Shown here: positions 9,882 through 22,439 of the stretch, in pieces | How the letters are laid out: every line of letters starts with the position of its first letter | How positions within the stretch are numbered: the first letter of the stretch is position 1 | Assembly (NCBI GenBank): GCA_029216955.1 | Contig: JANAVB010016199.1 | Coordinates: forward strand, 11,169,595 to 11,233,594 | Direction of reading: 5' to 3' | DNA: 64,000 bases | Source: Iris pallida | Taxonomy: Eukaryota; Streptophyta; Magnoliopsida; Asparagales; Iridaceae | Made by a program: the position numbers and the translations under genes | Notes under the pieces: generated by a model | What the model saw: the letters and a program-made list of their open reading frames with translations, nothing else | Database searches by the model: none | Told to the model about the DNA's origin: nothing

Positions 9882-12359
9882 TGTCACGACCCGATCCCAA
9901 TGTAGTAGATCTAGTCGGATCATGCCCAGCCTACACCGTTGTGAGACGGCGGCAGTAAGCTGTATTAAGCAGTAAAACATAACATGCAGAAACATCTAAC
10001 GAAAATAAAATATTTTATTCAACTGGGAAAAATCTCAAAATAAAATAAACAACTACAATTTTCATTTTATTACAAAACATTTTGAAAGGAAAGTAAAGGA
10101 AAGTGCTAAGCCAACATTCTAGGGTTCAGGGGTTCCGGGTTCAGCCTCTGCGGGACCCAAGTCTGTTCCGTAGAAAGTGCAGTAAGGCAGCTCCTCTTCG
10201 TTGCAATCACCTAAAAATGTTGTCTCCAGTCAGGAGGGAGCAAGTAACATACTTCATCCATAACTAGCATTTCTAAGATAATAACTAAATAGGAAAAATG
10301 CGAGACATTTATGAAACATTATAATTTTGTATTTAAAAATAGTAAAATGAGACTAGCAAGTGTGAAAAAGATCACTGTCATGCATGATGTAATACTAGGC
10401 TAGTGTTTGAGTATATAACAGGGCCTGTGACCGGCTGGTGAGGCAATATGTATACTAACGTTTCGGCCGAAACGAATAGTATACGGTACGGCTTAACCCC
10501 CTGTGTGGTAGGGGTTAGCGTGAGGCAATAAACGATCAATATTTGGCTTTGGTTACAGACGTTATACTACTCCCCCAAGCAATCCCCAAGTCAATGAGTC
10601 AATAATCAATAACTAACATGTCAAGATAGCCATCCAGCAATCCATCAACCTATATGGAGTCCGAGAGGGATCAACGATGAATTAGTGTAACTATACTACA
10701 TGTAACTAACTGATGCATACATTTATTATCAAAATAAAATGCAGCCATGGAATAGATATGAAACTTGCCTCAGAGTATTTTTCTGACTTGACAGCAACCA
10801 GAATGTAACCGCTAGGGTTTTACCAATCAGAACCTACAAGATTGTAACGCCAGTTTTTAGTAACCAGGATTACGCCCTAAATCTAAGGTACAAAACTAGG
10901 CCAAGTCTACAAGTTGGTGATCCTAATTGGAAACCATTTGTACATAAAGATAGTTTTTGTTACAAAATGATATTAATATATAACTATTTAAGTAAATATA
11001 GGTTTTGTCGTAAAATAAATAATTTTTAAGAAAATTACTAAAGATGTATTTCTTTGAATTTAATAATTTTGTAGGAAAATAGATTTATCTAAATAATATT
11101 TGAAAGTAGAATTTATTTATTGGGATTAATAATTAACAAAATGATTTTCCTTAGAAAATACCTTTTAACCCATTTTCGTAATTTAAAAGAGAAATTAACT
11201 TTTTAAATACTAAAATAGCACCTTTTTATAAAAATACGGTTTTCTTGCCAAAATTATGATTTTAAAATAATACAAAACATTTCGATTATTAATACTAATT
11301 AACCATCTTTTTACCAAAAACTAATTATTTTAACAAATAAAACTCTTTTATGAAAATTACTCAGCTTTTCTTTATTAATCTATTTACCAAAAACCTTTTT
11401 GATTTAAAAACACTTAAAAGAATAATATATATATAAGAAATTAATTATACAATTTTACCTACAACATTTACATAAAGAGTACTAATTTTAACAAAACTTT
11501 ATTTACTAATACTTTAATAACACTAAAACTTTTGTTAACCATTTACTAAATGATTATTAGGTTTTTATAAATACAACCCAGTTTATAATCACATAATTAA
11601 ACAATCTAATTCATCAATCCATATTTTAATTAATTAAAGATTAAACAACAGCAACCTAAACAAAGTTTCCTAAAAAGTAATTATTACAAATTATGCTACT
11701 AATTAACACAACAGAACTAAAACAACAATTCTACAGAAGCCAATTAATCCACAAAATGGTCTCTAAGGCCAGAATATGAAATATGGGTTCTGTGAAGAAA
11801 TGACAGAAAGAAAGGAAAAGGATTTACCCAAGGCTTGAACGAAGAAGTACCGAGGGGAGGCCTCGGACTCGAAACAATGCCGGGAACGACGAGCACGGAC
11901 ACGTGCGCGCACACGGGCAGACACGTGGGCGAAGGTGTGCAGAATCGGGGCACACACGGGGCTGGCAGACGGCGACGGGCGATTGCTCGAAAATGGGGGA
12001 AGTGGGGTCTGGATTCGGAGAGGGCGGCGAGGGAAGCGCGGTGGCGGTCGCTGATTTGGATTTAGTGGAGATTTGAGAGAGTTATGGAGTTTTTTATGAG
12101 AAAATAATTTGTGAAGCTTCTGGTGTTTCTTCTCTACTGGAGGATATTACGGAAGATGAAAAAGGAAGGAGAAAGAGGACGTAGGTGTGTGCACAGGATG
12201 AGTGGATCTGAGAGGGAGAACCGGTGAGTGGGGAAGAATGGGTTTTGGTTGGGTGAACCTAGTGGGTTTAAGTCATTGGGCCAAAATGGTTGGGCTGGGT
12301 TTAAGGCTCACAAACAATAATAAATAAATAAAATACACAAACAAAACATGGGTCTTACA
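9882..12359 (-). repeat. E2 5' LTR (2478 bp)
   Basis: Element-sense ends are TGTAAGACCCATG (12359) and GGTCGTGACA (9882). The stretch 10900-11700 is very AT-rich with no feature seen. One conserved exon-like block lies at 10119-10210. A GC-type donor CTCTGAG/GCAAGTTT lies near 10770, but the frame leading to it carries a TGA just before the donor, so its exon B is uncertain. Confidence 0.85.
10119..10210 (-). CDS. E2 LTR exon C: acidic YG-core terminal exon (putative)
   Basis: In element sense the acceptor is CATTTTTAG. Two leading bases follow, then DCNEEELPYCTFYGTDLGP, an acidic Pro-rich tail and TAG at 10119-10121. It matches E4 exon C at TFYG and in entry phase. The upstream partner in E2 is uncertain because the frame into the GC donor near 10770 ends in TGA. 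Protein role unknown. Confidence 0.45.
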
Positions 12360-12446
12360 GCTTGGGTTTAAGTCATTGGGCCAAAGGGTTTTGGGTTTAA
12401 CCAAAAAATTAATAAATATAATAAAATTACAAGCATGGGCTTCACA
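12360..12446 (-). repeat. 87-bp LTR start fragment (Tekay-like) hosting E2
   Basis: In element sense it begins TGTGAAGCCCATG and carries TTTGGCCCAATGACTTAAAC, which is also found near the start of the E2 LTR. E2 lies directly against its inner end. It therefore looks like the first 87 bp of a related LTR into which E2 inserted; the rest would be left of the window. Confidence 0.6.
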
Positions 12447-14270
12447 CTATCTCTTCGAACACGTTCGACATAATCCGCCTATCCATCCTTCCAAATGAAA
12501 CACGCTACGACACAATTCATCGCTAAACCATAATTCACATTTCATACTCCGTAAGTCATTTATCCCAATTCACGAAATCGATCACAAGGTCGTCTGACTT
12601 AACAATATGTTGCGCCTCGATCTCACGTGAGTCAGATTATCCACGGTGGGCATGAATCACCATGCACGCTCCCGCGAAATAATCATCCTCATCGGGACGT
12701 AACTCATGTTTGAGTCTAGACTAATTCATTTTTGATACGTGAATTGGATCTATTCAGTCCTCAAGTTTACTCAATCATCAATCACGAGTCCAAACATCTT
12801 CGAATTTTCCTTTGTATCAAACCAACAAGTCGAGACAATCAAAGTTGCCGCATCCTGATTTTTTGAGTTCGATTATTCCCGTGACATGAATCACCATGTC
12901 AGCGCTCACGCGGAACGATCGCCCCAAATCTGACGCAACGTATATACGAGGCTGGAGTTGGGCTCATACAAGACAAGAATGTCGACGCTGTGGTTATCAA
13001 CGTAACCCTCAAGACACAATCATTTTCATCCAACATTCATCTCAATTAAAATCCTAAGTATAGCATCCAACCGAACAATAACACTTGCACGATCGTCATT
13101 CGTCGAGTCATAGTACCCCCGAGTTATCGCATATCGGTCTTTGATACGCCTCAATAACATCGACGATATGCGTAACCTGACGATCTTCCTTTGTAACCTA
13201 TTTCGAGTCGTACGAATAATGCTATCATCCGACTGGATAATCTTCTCGACATTCAAATTCAAGTTCAATTATTATTCCTCAAATCATTCATAACATCAAT
13301 TTTCTCAAACCAATTTCACGTATTGTTCATCCGTTTATCTTAAGTCATCGACCAACGTATTTTCTCAATTCGCATCATTCCTTGCTAACTCAAATCATCG
13401 AGCAACATTCAATCCAATCCTTAGAGTCATTACATAACTTCAAAATTCAAATTTTCATGCATGCTATCTTTCCATCGTGCTAACTTTTTCTATACGATCC
13501 ACCTATCGATTTCCTTTATCAAGTCATCCGTTCGCTACACCTTAACTTTTTCTCGATTTGATTTATCTACTCAATCATCTTCGCGTTTCATACTTGCGTA
13601 ATCCTCAATCCCGTGCACATCCCATGCACATCAATTTCTAAGTTGTTCGAATCAACTCGTCACATCTTAAGACTATAACTTGTTCAACGATACTCAATCT
13701 ACGGCTTTGCATACACGTGACGCTCGTTGATAGACTCACTGACACCCCGAATCCTCAATCGATCGATCGACATCCCTGAGGCTATCGCATACACCACTCA
13801 GGAATAAAGTCATTCAACAAATCCTCAAAACTATCATTTGAATCTAAATCGACTTCTTTGAATCCCGTTCGAACCATTCCCCTAATTCCAAGCATGTACC
13901 TCTATATCGCATCGACATTATCGTCGCTCGATATCACCCCTATCGATAGTCATCTCATTTTACTCAATCGAGTTTAACTTATTCTTGCTCGACAACATTC
14001 AATTCCCGTACTCGACTTTTCTAAGGTCGATGCAACTTTGGTGTATATGCCCAGCCCGACTTAGCCAACCGTGTTTACGCGAACCATCTCTTTGTTTTAT
14101 CAAAAACTGTTCTCCTACGTTTTGCAAAATAGATAGACTTATTGTATGGTCATCCGTGGGACATTTGAGAGAGAGCGTACCAACGATATCAACTTTGCGG
14201 AAGCGACACTTCAAAGTTTGCAAAAACAACGGAGTTAAAGAATTCAATCGATAGTCCAAGGACGTAAAGT
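12447..14270 (-). mobile_element. Family X gypsy element, internal region without recognisable gag
   Basis: Follows (in minus sense) a clear LTR end and tRNA-iMet PBS, so it is the 5' internal part of an LTR element. Only short open frames occur. None shows a gag core, zinc knuckle or protease motif. Either a long untranslated leader, a decayed gag, or a non-autonomous element. Base composition is moderate, without simple repeats. Confidence 0.55.
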
Positions 14271-14285
14271 CGTACTCTGATACCA
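14271..14285 (-). other. Family X primer binding site (tRNA-iMet type)
   Basis: Element-sense TGGTATCAGAGTACG, three bases after the LTR end TGTGACA. The first 11 bases match the standard plant tRNA-iMet complement. Confidence 0.8.
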
Positions 14286-14288
14286 TTA

Positions 14289-16628
14289 TGTCACACCCCG
14301 CTCTCGTAGGAGCGATCGTCCTCGCTAAGGCGTGATGCCGCACGAGCCTAAATTATGCTTGTACAAGATGGGTTCCATAAAGGCTGATTACAGCGGCTGC
14401 GACGGGCTCGTCGCACAGAAGTCCCCAAACAAAGACATTAAAACAGCAGCAGAAATTTGAAAGCAAAACACAAGTCATTACATAACATTCTTTTATTGAT
14501 ATTAAAACAAAGGTTACAATGGGGCACAAGGCCAAGATTACAAGTCTCTCAAGCTCACTCGTCTCACATTACAAGTCACTCAGCTCTCTCTCATCTCTCA
14601 ATACATGTCTTGAACCAGCGGATGCTTTGGAAGGCGACGTCCATACATTATGTCCCGTATAAGTCTTGACTCCATGCGGCCACACACTTCGAATCACTAA
14701 GGAACTCGGTGCTTCGACGCATCCAAGCGAGCTTCGCACCATGAGCTTCTACCGGTGCCTGCACATGAAAACTATGTGGGTGTCAGTCCTCAACTGTACT
14801 GGTAGAATGAGCTCCTCGCCCACCCATACAAAACTGACACGTTCATTTAATTTGTACAACATAGTCCCTTTATGATTGTCTTTCTACTCTTGCCTTAGGA
14901 TCAGTTTTAGGACAGACGTCTTGGCCTATTTGTGTCTCTAGACCATCCCATGCTTGCAACAACAACGTTAACTTATCAAGTCGTGCTTGCCCTTCGGCAT
15001 GTAATCAGAGACGCAACTACGTGATAGTACCCAATTCTTTGTGACCATGCTACAAATCCATCATACCGTGCCTCGCAACTCAATGTAACTTAACCATATC
15101 GCTACCTCGCGGCCCTTGCTACTTCGATCACCAACAGACCCAATCAAGATTTGTGGACTAAGTATCACTTGACCGACTTCGCCTTGTGGCGTTTCCTGAC
15201 TTAAACTCAAGATGACTCAAACCAACTTATGTAACTTATATGCCAACAACATAAGACCCGACGCCGCATCTCGTGTCGAAGCACGTTGCCTATGTTGATG
15301 CCAAATCTTAGGCCCAAATATTGTGTTCTATCTGTACACACATTTAACTGACTAAATCCAAAGGCACACACGCCAATTGCCGCCCGTGCTGACCCATCTA
15401 TATGAATTGGTCACTAACATCACAAGCTATCATGGACTATAGCCTTGCTATTCGGCGACTATTTCAACGCAAGTAGCTAGCCCCGCTGAAAGTTTCCGAA
15501 TAACCCGAGCGGTTCGTCCAGCTACGGCTATACTGTATTTTCCCCAGGACGACGCAGTCCCATGGCACCCAGGGTTGCCGCTCGTGGAAACTCCTCCTTG
15601 TCGACAAGTTATCCAATGACCATGCAAGACTCGACTCGAACTGACGTCTCACACAGTCATTCTTCTTCCAGTGTTACCATCTCTTTCAAAATCAAGTTCA
15701 AGACTTCTATCTTTAAGACCCCTCGACGACCCACGGTCGCGAGCATTCTTTCCATGTTACCATATCATTTCATTCAACTCATGAATGCCTATTTGATAGT
15801 TCTTTCTCCAAAACTCACTTGAATCGATTGTGGTCCTTGCCTTAAACACTAAGTCCGTGACATCGTGTCTTAAACCAACTTGAACTCTATGCGGCACCAA
15901 CGCCCAAGTCATACTCTATATGACGGGCCTTGAGACCGTAAGACTATGTAGTTATACCCAGTCGTAGAACTCGTAGGAACGTGCTTGCTACTACTTCGAT
16001 AGCCTAACATAACTTGCCTAACTTAACTTTGCAACAACTTGACGAGCAAAGGCTGCATCAAACTTTGCCTCGATGGAACGTGTCGTGCACGCGTTCGACT
16101 TTGAACGACCAAGTCATTTAGGTGCCTAGACTTATGTCACAAGCCGCTCAATACAACTTAACTCATGGGTAAGCCAACGCTATGCCAAGCCTTGGACGAT
16201 GGGACCATGCATGCTTTATGAAGCATTCATACGGGCGACGCCTAAGACTTAGGCTACGTTCATAACTTCGCCAACTCAAACCAACTTTCCTTCTTCCAAG
16301 CCACAGGACGAAGGATCGAGTGTCATTTTTAAAGCACGTCGTGCACAAACTATAAGCCGACCGTTGGACCTTTCCATATTCTAACTCAATTCGACCTATC
16401 GGGATTATTCCCTTATCTATGTGGATTCGTCTCTTTTATTATCAAGCCTACTTGTGTAAGTTGAAAATATACAATTTATTATGTGAAGGCTAAGATGAGA
16501 AAAGTTCACCGAAACTACCCTACCTGAGCGAGCGATCGCCTCGACCGAGAGCAGCCGTTGCAAGGCTAAGTCCGAACGCCGTTGTCGTTTCTATTCCTCC
16601 GATTGACTGAGCGGGACGGGGCACTACA
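14289..16628 (-). repeat. Family X 5' LTR (2340 bp), minus strand
   Basis: Element-sense ends are TGTAGTGCCCCGTCCCG (16628) and GGGGTGTGACA (14289). It is homologous over its 3' part to the plus-strand LTR at 59313-61419 (shared GTGCGGCATCACGCC and GAGTTCCTTAG blocks). In this copy the expected TATA position (about 14645-14660) reads ACTTATACGG instead of the intact CTATAAAAG of the other copy. No coding content seen. Confidence 0.75.
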
Positions 16629-17501
16629 TGCTATACGCGTTGGGGCCTATCTTTTTACTGTGGGTGCATTGACCCTGGAGCATGCCCTTGGGCGCATATT
16701 TTCTTAAAAGTTTGGCACCATGCCTGGCCGTCCTGGATGTGGGCACATAGAACGGGTCATCAGAGACTGGGCGCATAGCTCTAGGCGCATGACCCTGGGC
16801 GTATAGCTCTGGGTCGTCAGAGCCTGGGTGCATAGCTCTAGGCGCATGGCCCTGGACGTATAACCTGTCGAAGACAGAAGTCCTCTGGCTGGAGTTATAC
16901 GCCCACATACTGTCCTGGACGCATAGCTCTGGGCGCATGTTTTGGAAAACAGTGATGTTTTCTCCCAGTTTCGACTTCTTCGTTTGTGAGCCTCGCAGAG
17001 TTTGTCCAGAGCGTCGAACACTTCGATTCTTGGCATCGTAGTATTTTTCTTTGCCAAGTCTCGAGTGTTGAACACTCTGTTGTTGATTGCACAAGAGGAA
17101 AGTCGCTGGGCTAGTAGAGTCCAGAACGGTATGCACCCTATTCGCGTTGGAAGCTCCAGTGGAAGGATTATGCGCCCCCATGACGGAGTTCCCCTTCGGT
17201 TGTATATCTTCTACGACACTGGCAGGATATGCAGTCGAGCCTTCGGAAGCCAAGTCTTGCGAGACTTGTTTCGCTTTACTGATTTTAAGGAAGTAGAGCC
17301 GTCCCTCGAGAGCATCTCTTCGAACGCCTGTTGATCAAACTTCACGATCAACATCTTCTGAGTGCTCCCCACTTTATCGGTATCGGATTGCGTCACCACC
17401 TTCTCGACAGAGGAAAAGGTAGTCCCCAGTAGAATTGCCATTTTTGTGGACAAAACAAAAAAAGAAACGCTGCCTTTTCTTATTAGCGTAAGGCCCCACA
17501 A
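16624..17501 (-). pseudogene. Family Y leader or gag-like reading frames (unrecognised)
   Basis: Two overlapping minus-strand frames. The first (17211-17501) has MAILLGTTFSSVEKVV and an EEMLSRDGST stretch. The second (16624-17253) has LGKEKYYDAKNRS, then becomes a repeat of short units such as GHAPRAMRP that are translations of the GCGCAT words. No domain was recognised and there is no zinc knuckle or DSG motif. The position after a TATA and LTR would suit a gag, but this is a guess; the repeated part is probably not real protein. Confidence 0.25.
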
Positions 17502-18240
17502 ATCGAGTACGCCTGAGAGATCCTGTACTGAGGATCCCCGAGTACAAAAAAAATTCTGGGAAATGGGACGATGGAGATCGAGCGATAGTTGCTCCTTTAC
17601 TCCGTTGACACTTCTATTTACAAAAGTGGGAGAAAACCTAGGAAAATTGCTAACTCTCGGCTCACTGGCAAGTAGGGCAGCAATTTGGCTCTTAAAATGC
17701 TCTCCGTTCTGTCTTTTTGAAGAGGTATGAGACCCCTATTTATAGTCGTTTTGCACTGAAACGGCTATTATGCGCCCACAGGAGAAAATACACTGATTTT
17801 CCATGTGGGCGCATAGACTTCCTTTGGGCACATAAGGTGTAGGCACATGAAGACTGCATGATCGTAGGTTGATCGTGGGGTTGTCGTGGCTGCATGCTTC
17901 GGTGTACTACTGCTCGTGGAGACTGATGTGGCCGCATGCTTCGATGCACAACTGGTCGTGGATGTTGACCGAGTCGTGGAGCTATCCTGACTTGGGCGCA
18001 TAGGTTGGAATAGGGCTATGCACCCCCCTCTGGAGGAGCCATATGGGCGCAAAGGCTTTGCTGTAGGCGCAAAGGGATGGGCGCATAGGCTTTGCTCTAT
18101 GAGTGTCAGCCACTCTCTAGCTTGGGTGCATAGCAATCTCTGACTTGGGCGCATAGCTCATTTCTGGCGTGGGCGCATAGATGCTTCTTGATTTGGATGC
18201 ATGGATACTTCCTGACTTGAGATGCTGAATTTTTTATGCT
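16629..18240 (-). repeat. Family Y LTR and leader, minus strand, rich in CTATGCGCCC words
   Basis: A TATA box (element-sense GACTATAAATAGGGG, near 17735-17750) is followed by a segment homologous to the plus-strand LTR at 38111-39430 (GGAGTAAAGGAG, ATCTCCATYGTC, TTGTACTCG, GGATCC). Both sides contain many copies of CTATGCGCCC or close variants, upstream of the TATA (17760-18190) and downstream (16650-16960). Borders are not resolved, and no PBS was found. Confidence 0.5.
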
Positions 18241-18838
18241 TCTAAATTGATAGCAGTTGCATTAGCAGCTACAATAGCAAAGTCAAGAAGTAGTATACAG
18301 GAAGAGGGCAGAACTACTAGGCAGTGTAGCATAGTATTAGCAGTCTATGAGGAAGGGTCCAAGATATATAGAAATAACAGTGGCAGTAGGACCAACTACA
18401 ATAGTAACAGTAGTAGTTTGCAACTGCAAACTGTGTGGCAGCAGTCAAGTGTCCCTGTGTATGTGTGTAGGTAGGAAGGTAATATGGAGGAGTGTGAAAC
18501 TGTAGGTAGTTTGTTGTAAAGGTGCATAGAGCACATGTGTATATATGTGCTTGGTGAGGCTTGTAGGCTATAGAGCATGGGTAATTGGGTTTAGCAAGGT
18601 ATTGGTAATATATTGGTATAGATAATATTATGGATATAGGTATGAATATAGGAAATGGATAATAGGTTTGGTATATGCATATGGTAAACCAAGGATATGG
18701 GCACACATGTAGGCATGGTATAGGAATGTTAGGTAAGGGTGTGTATGAGTATACCTATGTGATATAGGATATGGTAACGTCTAAGGTAAAGGATAAATGC
18801 ATAGGGTAATTGTATGAGTTAAGGTATTGAATTATTGA

Positions 18839-19004
<166 letters not shown>

Positions 19005-19213
19005 TACCTAATATTCCTATATCTATGTAGTATGGACCCAAAAATCTAGGTATGACCTAGAAATGACTAGTATGCCCCAAAAAATCTAGTTTAACAGGGT
19101 ATTGGCCTAGTTTGACTTCAATGATCTAGAATTGACGTAGAAATCATATTTCAATTTAGATATCAATAATTATCACTCTAAAACGCCAGTTGACATTGAT
19201 ATTCCATTTTTAG

Positions 19214-19264
19214 GTCTTCGAGGCACTATTACGGATATAGTTGATACTTCACCCCGGATTCCAG
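19214..19264 (+). CDS. LTR D exon B (putative, 51 nt)
   Basis: Acceptor ATTCCATTTTTAG, 51 bases, then CCAG/ACGAGTAC where E4 has CAG/GCGAGTAC, so the donor G has mutated to A. After two leading bases it reads LRGTITDIVDTSPRIP, and the last base joins exon C to make Asp. Length and phase agree with E4 and E1. The frame is open although the LTR is old. Confidence 0.4.
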
Positions 19265-19896
19265 ACGAGTACATTATCTGATAATTTTTCGTTTATGATA
19301 TCTTTTATATTTCTTATATTTAGTGTAGATATCCTTGATTTTTTGACACATTGTCACACGATTGGTATTTCTGGATCCCGTCATGAGATGTTACTCCTTC
19401 ATTATCTTGGTGTACCTTGTGCAAGCCTTGTTGTTCTTGTACTTGTATGGACATTGATTCTGGAGGAGACTAGCTACCTTTCCATAGAATCTCGTATCGT
19501 AACGTACCATGGTTGGATCTACTATACCAGTCGGGACAGGGAGTATTAGTGTAGATATGTGATCATACCCTCCTCGTATCATGTCTTGTTCCTTGAATAT
19601 TATTAATCATACACCACACGTATGATTAACCAGGCTATTATACTTATACAAGTTCCCAAGCCAATCATATGTTGAAACTAGTGCTCACTCACTTAGATAG
19701 TTATTTCTTGATTCTTGTATATTATATTTCTTGTCCTTGTATTTACTTGCAACATTTCTCATATCTTGTTATATTCATGTACCTGTTCTATTATCTTGTA
19801 TAGTCTCTCTATTTCCTGTTACATAGTCTATATCATTTACTGGAACTGTTAATAGAGGTGTGCTTTGCTCCAATATTGACTGGATATATTTTTTAG

Positions 19897-20027
19897 ATGA
19901 TTTAGAGGAGTGTTGCTATATCCACTACGGACCTCAGGATGTAGTGGGAGTAGATTTGGAGACCGTGGCTCGAGAGGGACTAGTTCCAACAGAGGAGACA
20001 CTAATAGTAGCGATTGAGCTAGTTTAG
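19897..20027 (+). CDS. LTR D exon C: acidic YG-core terminal exon (putative)
   Basis: Acceptor GGATATATTTTTTAG. After two leading bases: DLEECCYIHYGPQDVVGVD, then a further acidic stretch to TAG at 20025-20027 (42 codons). Shares the acidic start, the YG core and the entry phase with the E1-E4 blocks. Longer tail than the others. It has stayed open despite visible decay of the surrounding LTR. Confidence 0.45.
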
Positions 20028-20395
20028 CTATTAGTACTGGATTTATCTCCAGCTTTTGACATTAAGATGTTATTATTTCCGAGACTTATGTTTATGTTGA
20101 GATATTAGACTCATCGAATTTGGATATGGTCTGAGTTATGTTTACGCTTCTATACTACTCTTGGATTATCATTTCATATCCTTTAGGTCATTATCGTGCC
20201 ATTTATCTTTCTTATAGTTTATTGTGATGAGTATTATCATTATATTGTCCTCCTTTTAGAGTCGAGATATCATTGACAGGTTGCGATAAATAATCATGAT
20301 ATATGTTAGTTAGCATTGTTGACCTAGACAATGTTCTACTACCGATGTTGCGACGTACCCACGTACTCGTACCCTTACATCAGGTGCGGTTCGTG

Positions 20396-20908
20396 AAAAT
20401 TATCTCTTCTTTTCTCTATTCATTCAAGTGTTCTCAAAGAGCTTTTCACTTTCAAATCAAAGCTTTACACTCCTAGCCAAGCCGCTGCCAGTTTCAGTTC
20501 AATCTAGAAGTTTGGTCGAGTTGTACAAAAGGCTTTAAAAACATCTCAGTTTTCATCATGTTCCTGAAGTCAGCAAGTCCTTCGGATTGAAGGCTTACAA
20601 GTTGAAATAGTGCTCTTTGGATAAAATGTACGTGTTGTAAGGCTGCAAGCATTTCAGATTCAAAGCTTGTGTTTCACGGGATAGTGGATTCAATATCGAG
20701 CTGAGGATTAGTCCTCTCAGAGAAAAATTAGTATAAATATTGGTGTTTGAATTTGCACTCTCTGATCTCCTTACATTACACATTAATTTAAATACTGCCT
20801 ATTTTATATTAGATTGTTACTGCCTTATAATTTTTAGTGGTAATTTTTATTCTGCTGCACATACGCTCTATATTCACCCCCCCTCTAGAGGTGCTCAACG
20901 GTCCTACA
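20396..20908 (+). repeat. Copia A 5' LTR, 5'-truncated (last about 510 bp)
   Basis: Matches the inverse copy at 24111-25374 over its 3' half (CTCTAGAGGTGCTCAA, CTGCTGCACA, CTCTCAGAG). It ends GGTCCTACA at 20908, just before a PBS. The upstream half with the promoter is missing and LTR D begins directly. Confidence 0.75.
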
Positions 20909-20910
20909 AT

Positions 20911-20925
20911 TGGTATCGGAGTCGG
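20911..20925 (+). other. Copia A primer binding site (tRNA-iMet type, mutated)
   Basis: TGGTATCGGAGTCGG, two bases after the LTR end; differs from the standard TGGTATCAGAGC. Confidence 0.7.
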
Positions 20926-20960
20926 TTATGTTCACATATAACACTCTAAAGAGCATACAT

Positions 20961-22208
20961 ATGGCAACCGTAAAATCTATGTTCACCGGTAAAGGGCAGT
21001 CCACAAATAGACCCCCACTGTTTAATGAACGAACTACATATACTAAAAAACACGAATGAGTTTCGTCTTAAAATCACTTGACTTTGATCTTTGGTCTATA
21101 GTCATAGATGGTTACAAAAAGCCGCCTAAAATAGTGATCGATGGAAATCTTGTAGACAAGCCCCATGATAGATACATGGATCAAGAAAAGACACAAGCCA
21201 GTCTTGACGCAAGAGCGAACAATGCATTATTTTGTGCCATTGATAAGACTGAGTTCAACAGAGTATCTATATGTGTCACATCACACTATATTTAGAAAGT
21301 TCTTGAGGTAACTCATGAAGGTACTTCACAAGTGAAAAAAAACTCCAATATAAGAAGATTGACACAAGAGTATGAGGCTTTCAAGATGAAGCCAAATGAA
21401 CAATCACTCAAATGTTCACTCGTTTCCTTGATTTTACTAATCCTTTATCTTCCTTTGACAAAGAATACTCAAATCATACAAAGATTTGCAAAGTGCTCAA
21501 GGGACTAACAAAGATTACAAAGAAAGCAATGAGAAAGAAACTATATACTATGGTTGCAAGAAGACATGGCACATCAAGAAAGATTGCCCAATGGCCAAGA
21601 AGACAAGTCACAACGAAAGATTAAGCAGAAAGCCATCATCCCGAAAGTATGCAAATACTAGTATCTGGCATGAAAGCAAGGCCAGTAAATCAGAAGAAGA
21701 GGAAAGACCCAACAACTCAGCGAATGTCTGTTTAATGGCATTCGATCAGGTAATAACCAATCCTCTATATGATGACTTTATATTTGATGAACTTTCTGAT
21801 GCATTTAGTGACTTGTTAGATGAACACAAGAAAGTGTTGAACAAATATATGCAATCTCGAAAAGAGATAAAAGCTTACACGACTGAAGTTGAAAGGTTGT
21901 CGTCCCTATTGAAAGACATACGGTAAACACCTTCCACCAGTAATACAGATGAAGAAATATCAGCTCCTAAGCTTAGCTTGCATGATGCTCACAAAATAAT
22001 TGAGAAAATAGATCATGACTATGCAAAGCTGAATGAATTATATGATTTAGAGAAGAAGAAACATCTTGTAGCCACACAGAAGGTAGATGCTATATCGGCC
22101 AAGTATGATAAGGCAATAACAATCTCTAAAAAGTTAGAGATTAGGTTGGGCAAACAGGTCATGCCTGTTACTCAAATTAAGATTTGTCCAGAGACATCAT
22201 ACACATAG
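20961..22208 (+). pseudogene. gag: Copia A gag (SIRE/Maximus-like, broken)
   Basis: Starts MATVKSMFTGKGQSTNRPPL. After a shift it continues with FLKSLDFDLWSIVIDGYKKP, NNALFCAIDKTEFNRVS and LEVTHEGTSQVK, which is the usual plant copia gag order. The zinc knuckle is damaged (YYGCKKTWHIKKDCP: first Cys to Tyr, Gly to Trp). A long Lys/Glu-rich, coiled-coil-like extension follows (about 21720-22200: DELSDAFSDLLDEHKKVLNK), as found in SIRE-type gags. Several stops and frame changes (for example near 21057 and 21293) make it inactive. Confidence 0.75.
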
Positions 22209-22439
22209 AAGGACATGATCAAAGAAAGCACATAAGCTTAATGTTTCACATAATCATGCTTTTGTTTATAAGTATCCACGGAAGACACACAAGCATCATG
22301 TTAACAATATGACACCAACTACTAGCTCTCAAATTACATACTATGGTACTTAAACACACTCATAGTTTTGTAGAGTTAGAAAACTTGTAGACATAAATAT
22401 ATATGCATCGATGCTTAAAACTAACATTTTTGGACCCTT

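Larger units (their letters stand above)
7848..12359 (-). mobile_element. Element E2: Tekay-like Ty3/gypsy, interrupted by E1
   Basis: Minus-strand element with 5' LTR (12359 to 9882), a perfect tRNA-Ile-like PBS and a gag-protease region. It stops at 7848, where E1 has inserted just after the protease/RT linker; the rest of pol would lie left of the window. The LTR has TGTAAG...GTGACA ends. Gag and protease are split over three frames, so this copy is older or more decayed than E1, consistent with being the insertion target. Confidence 0.85.
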
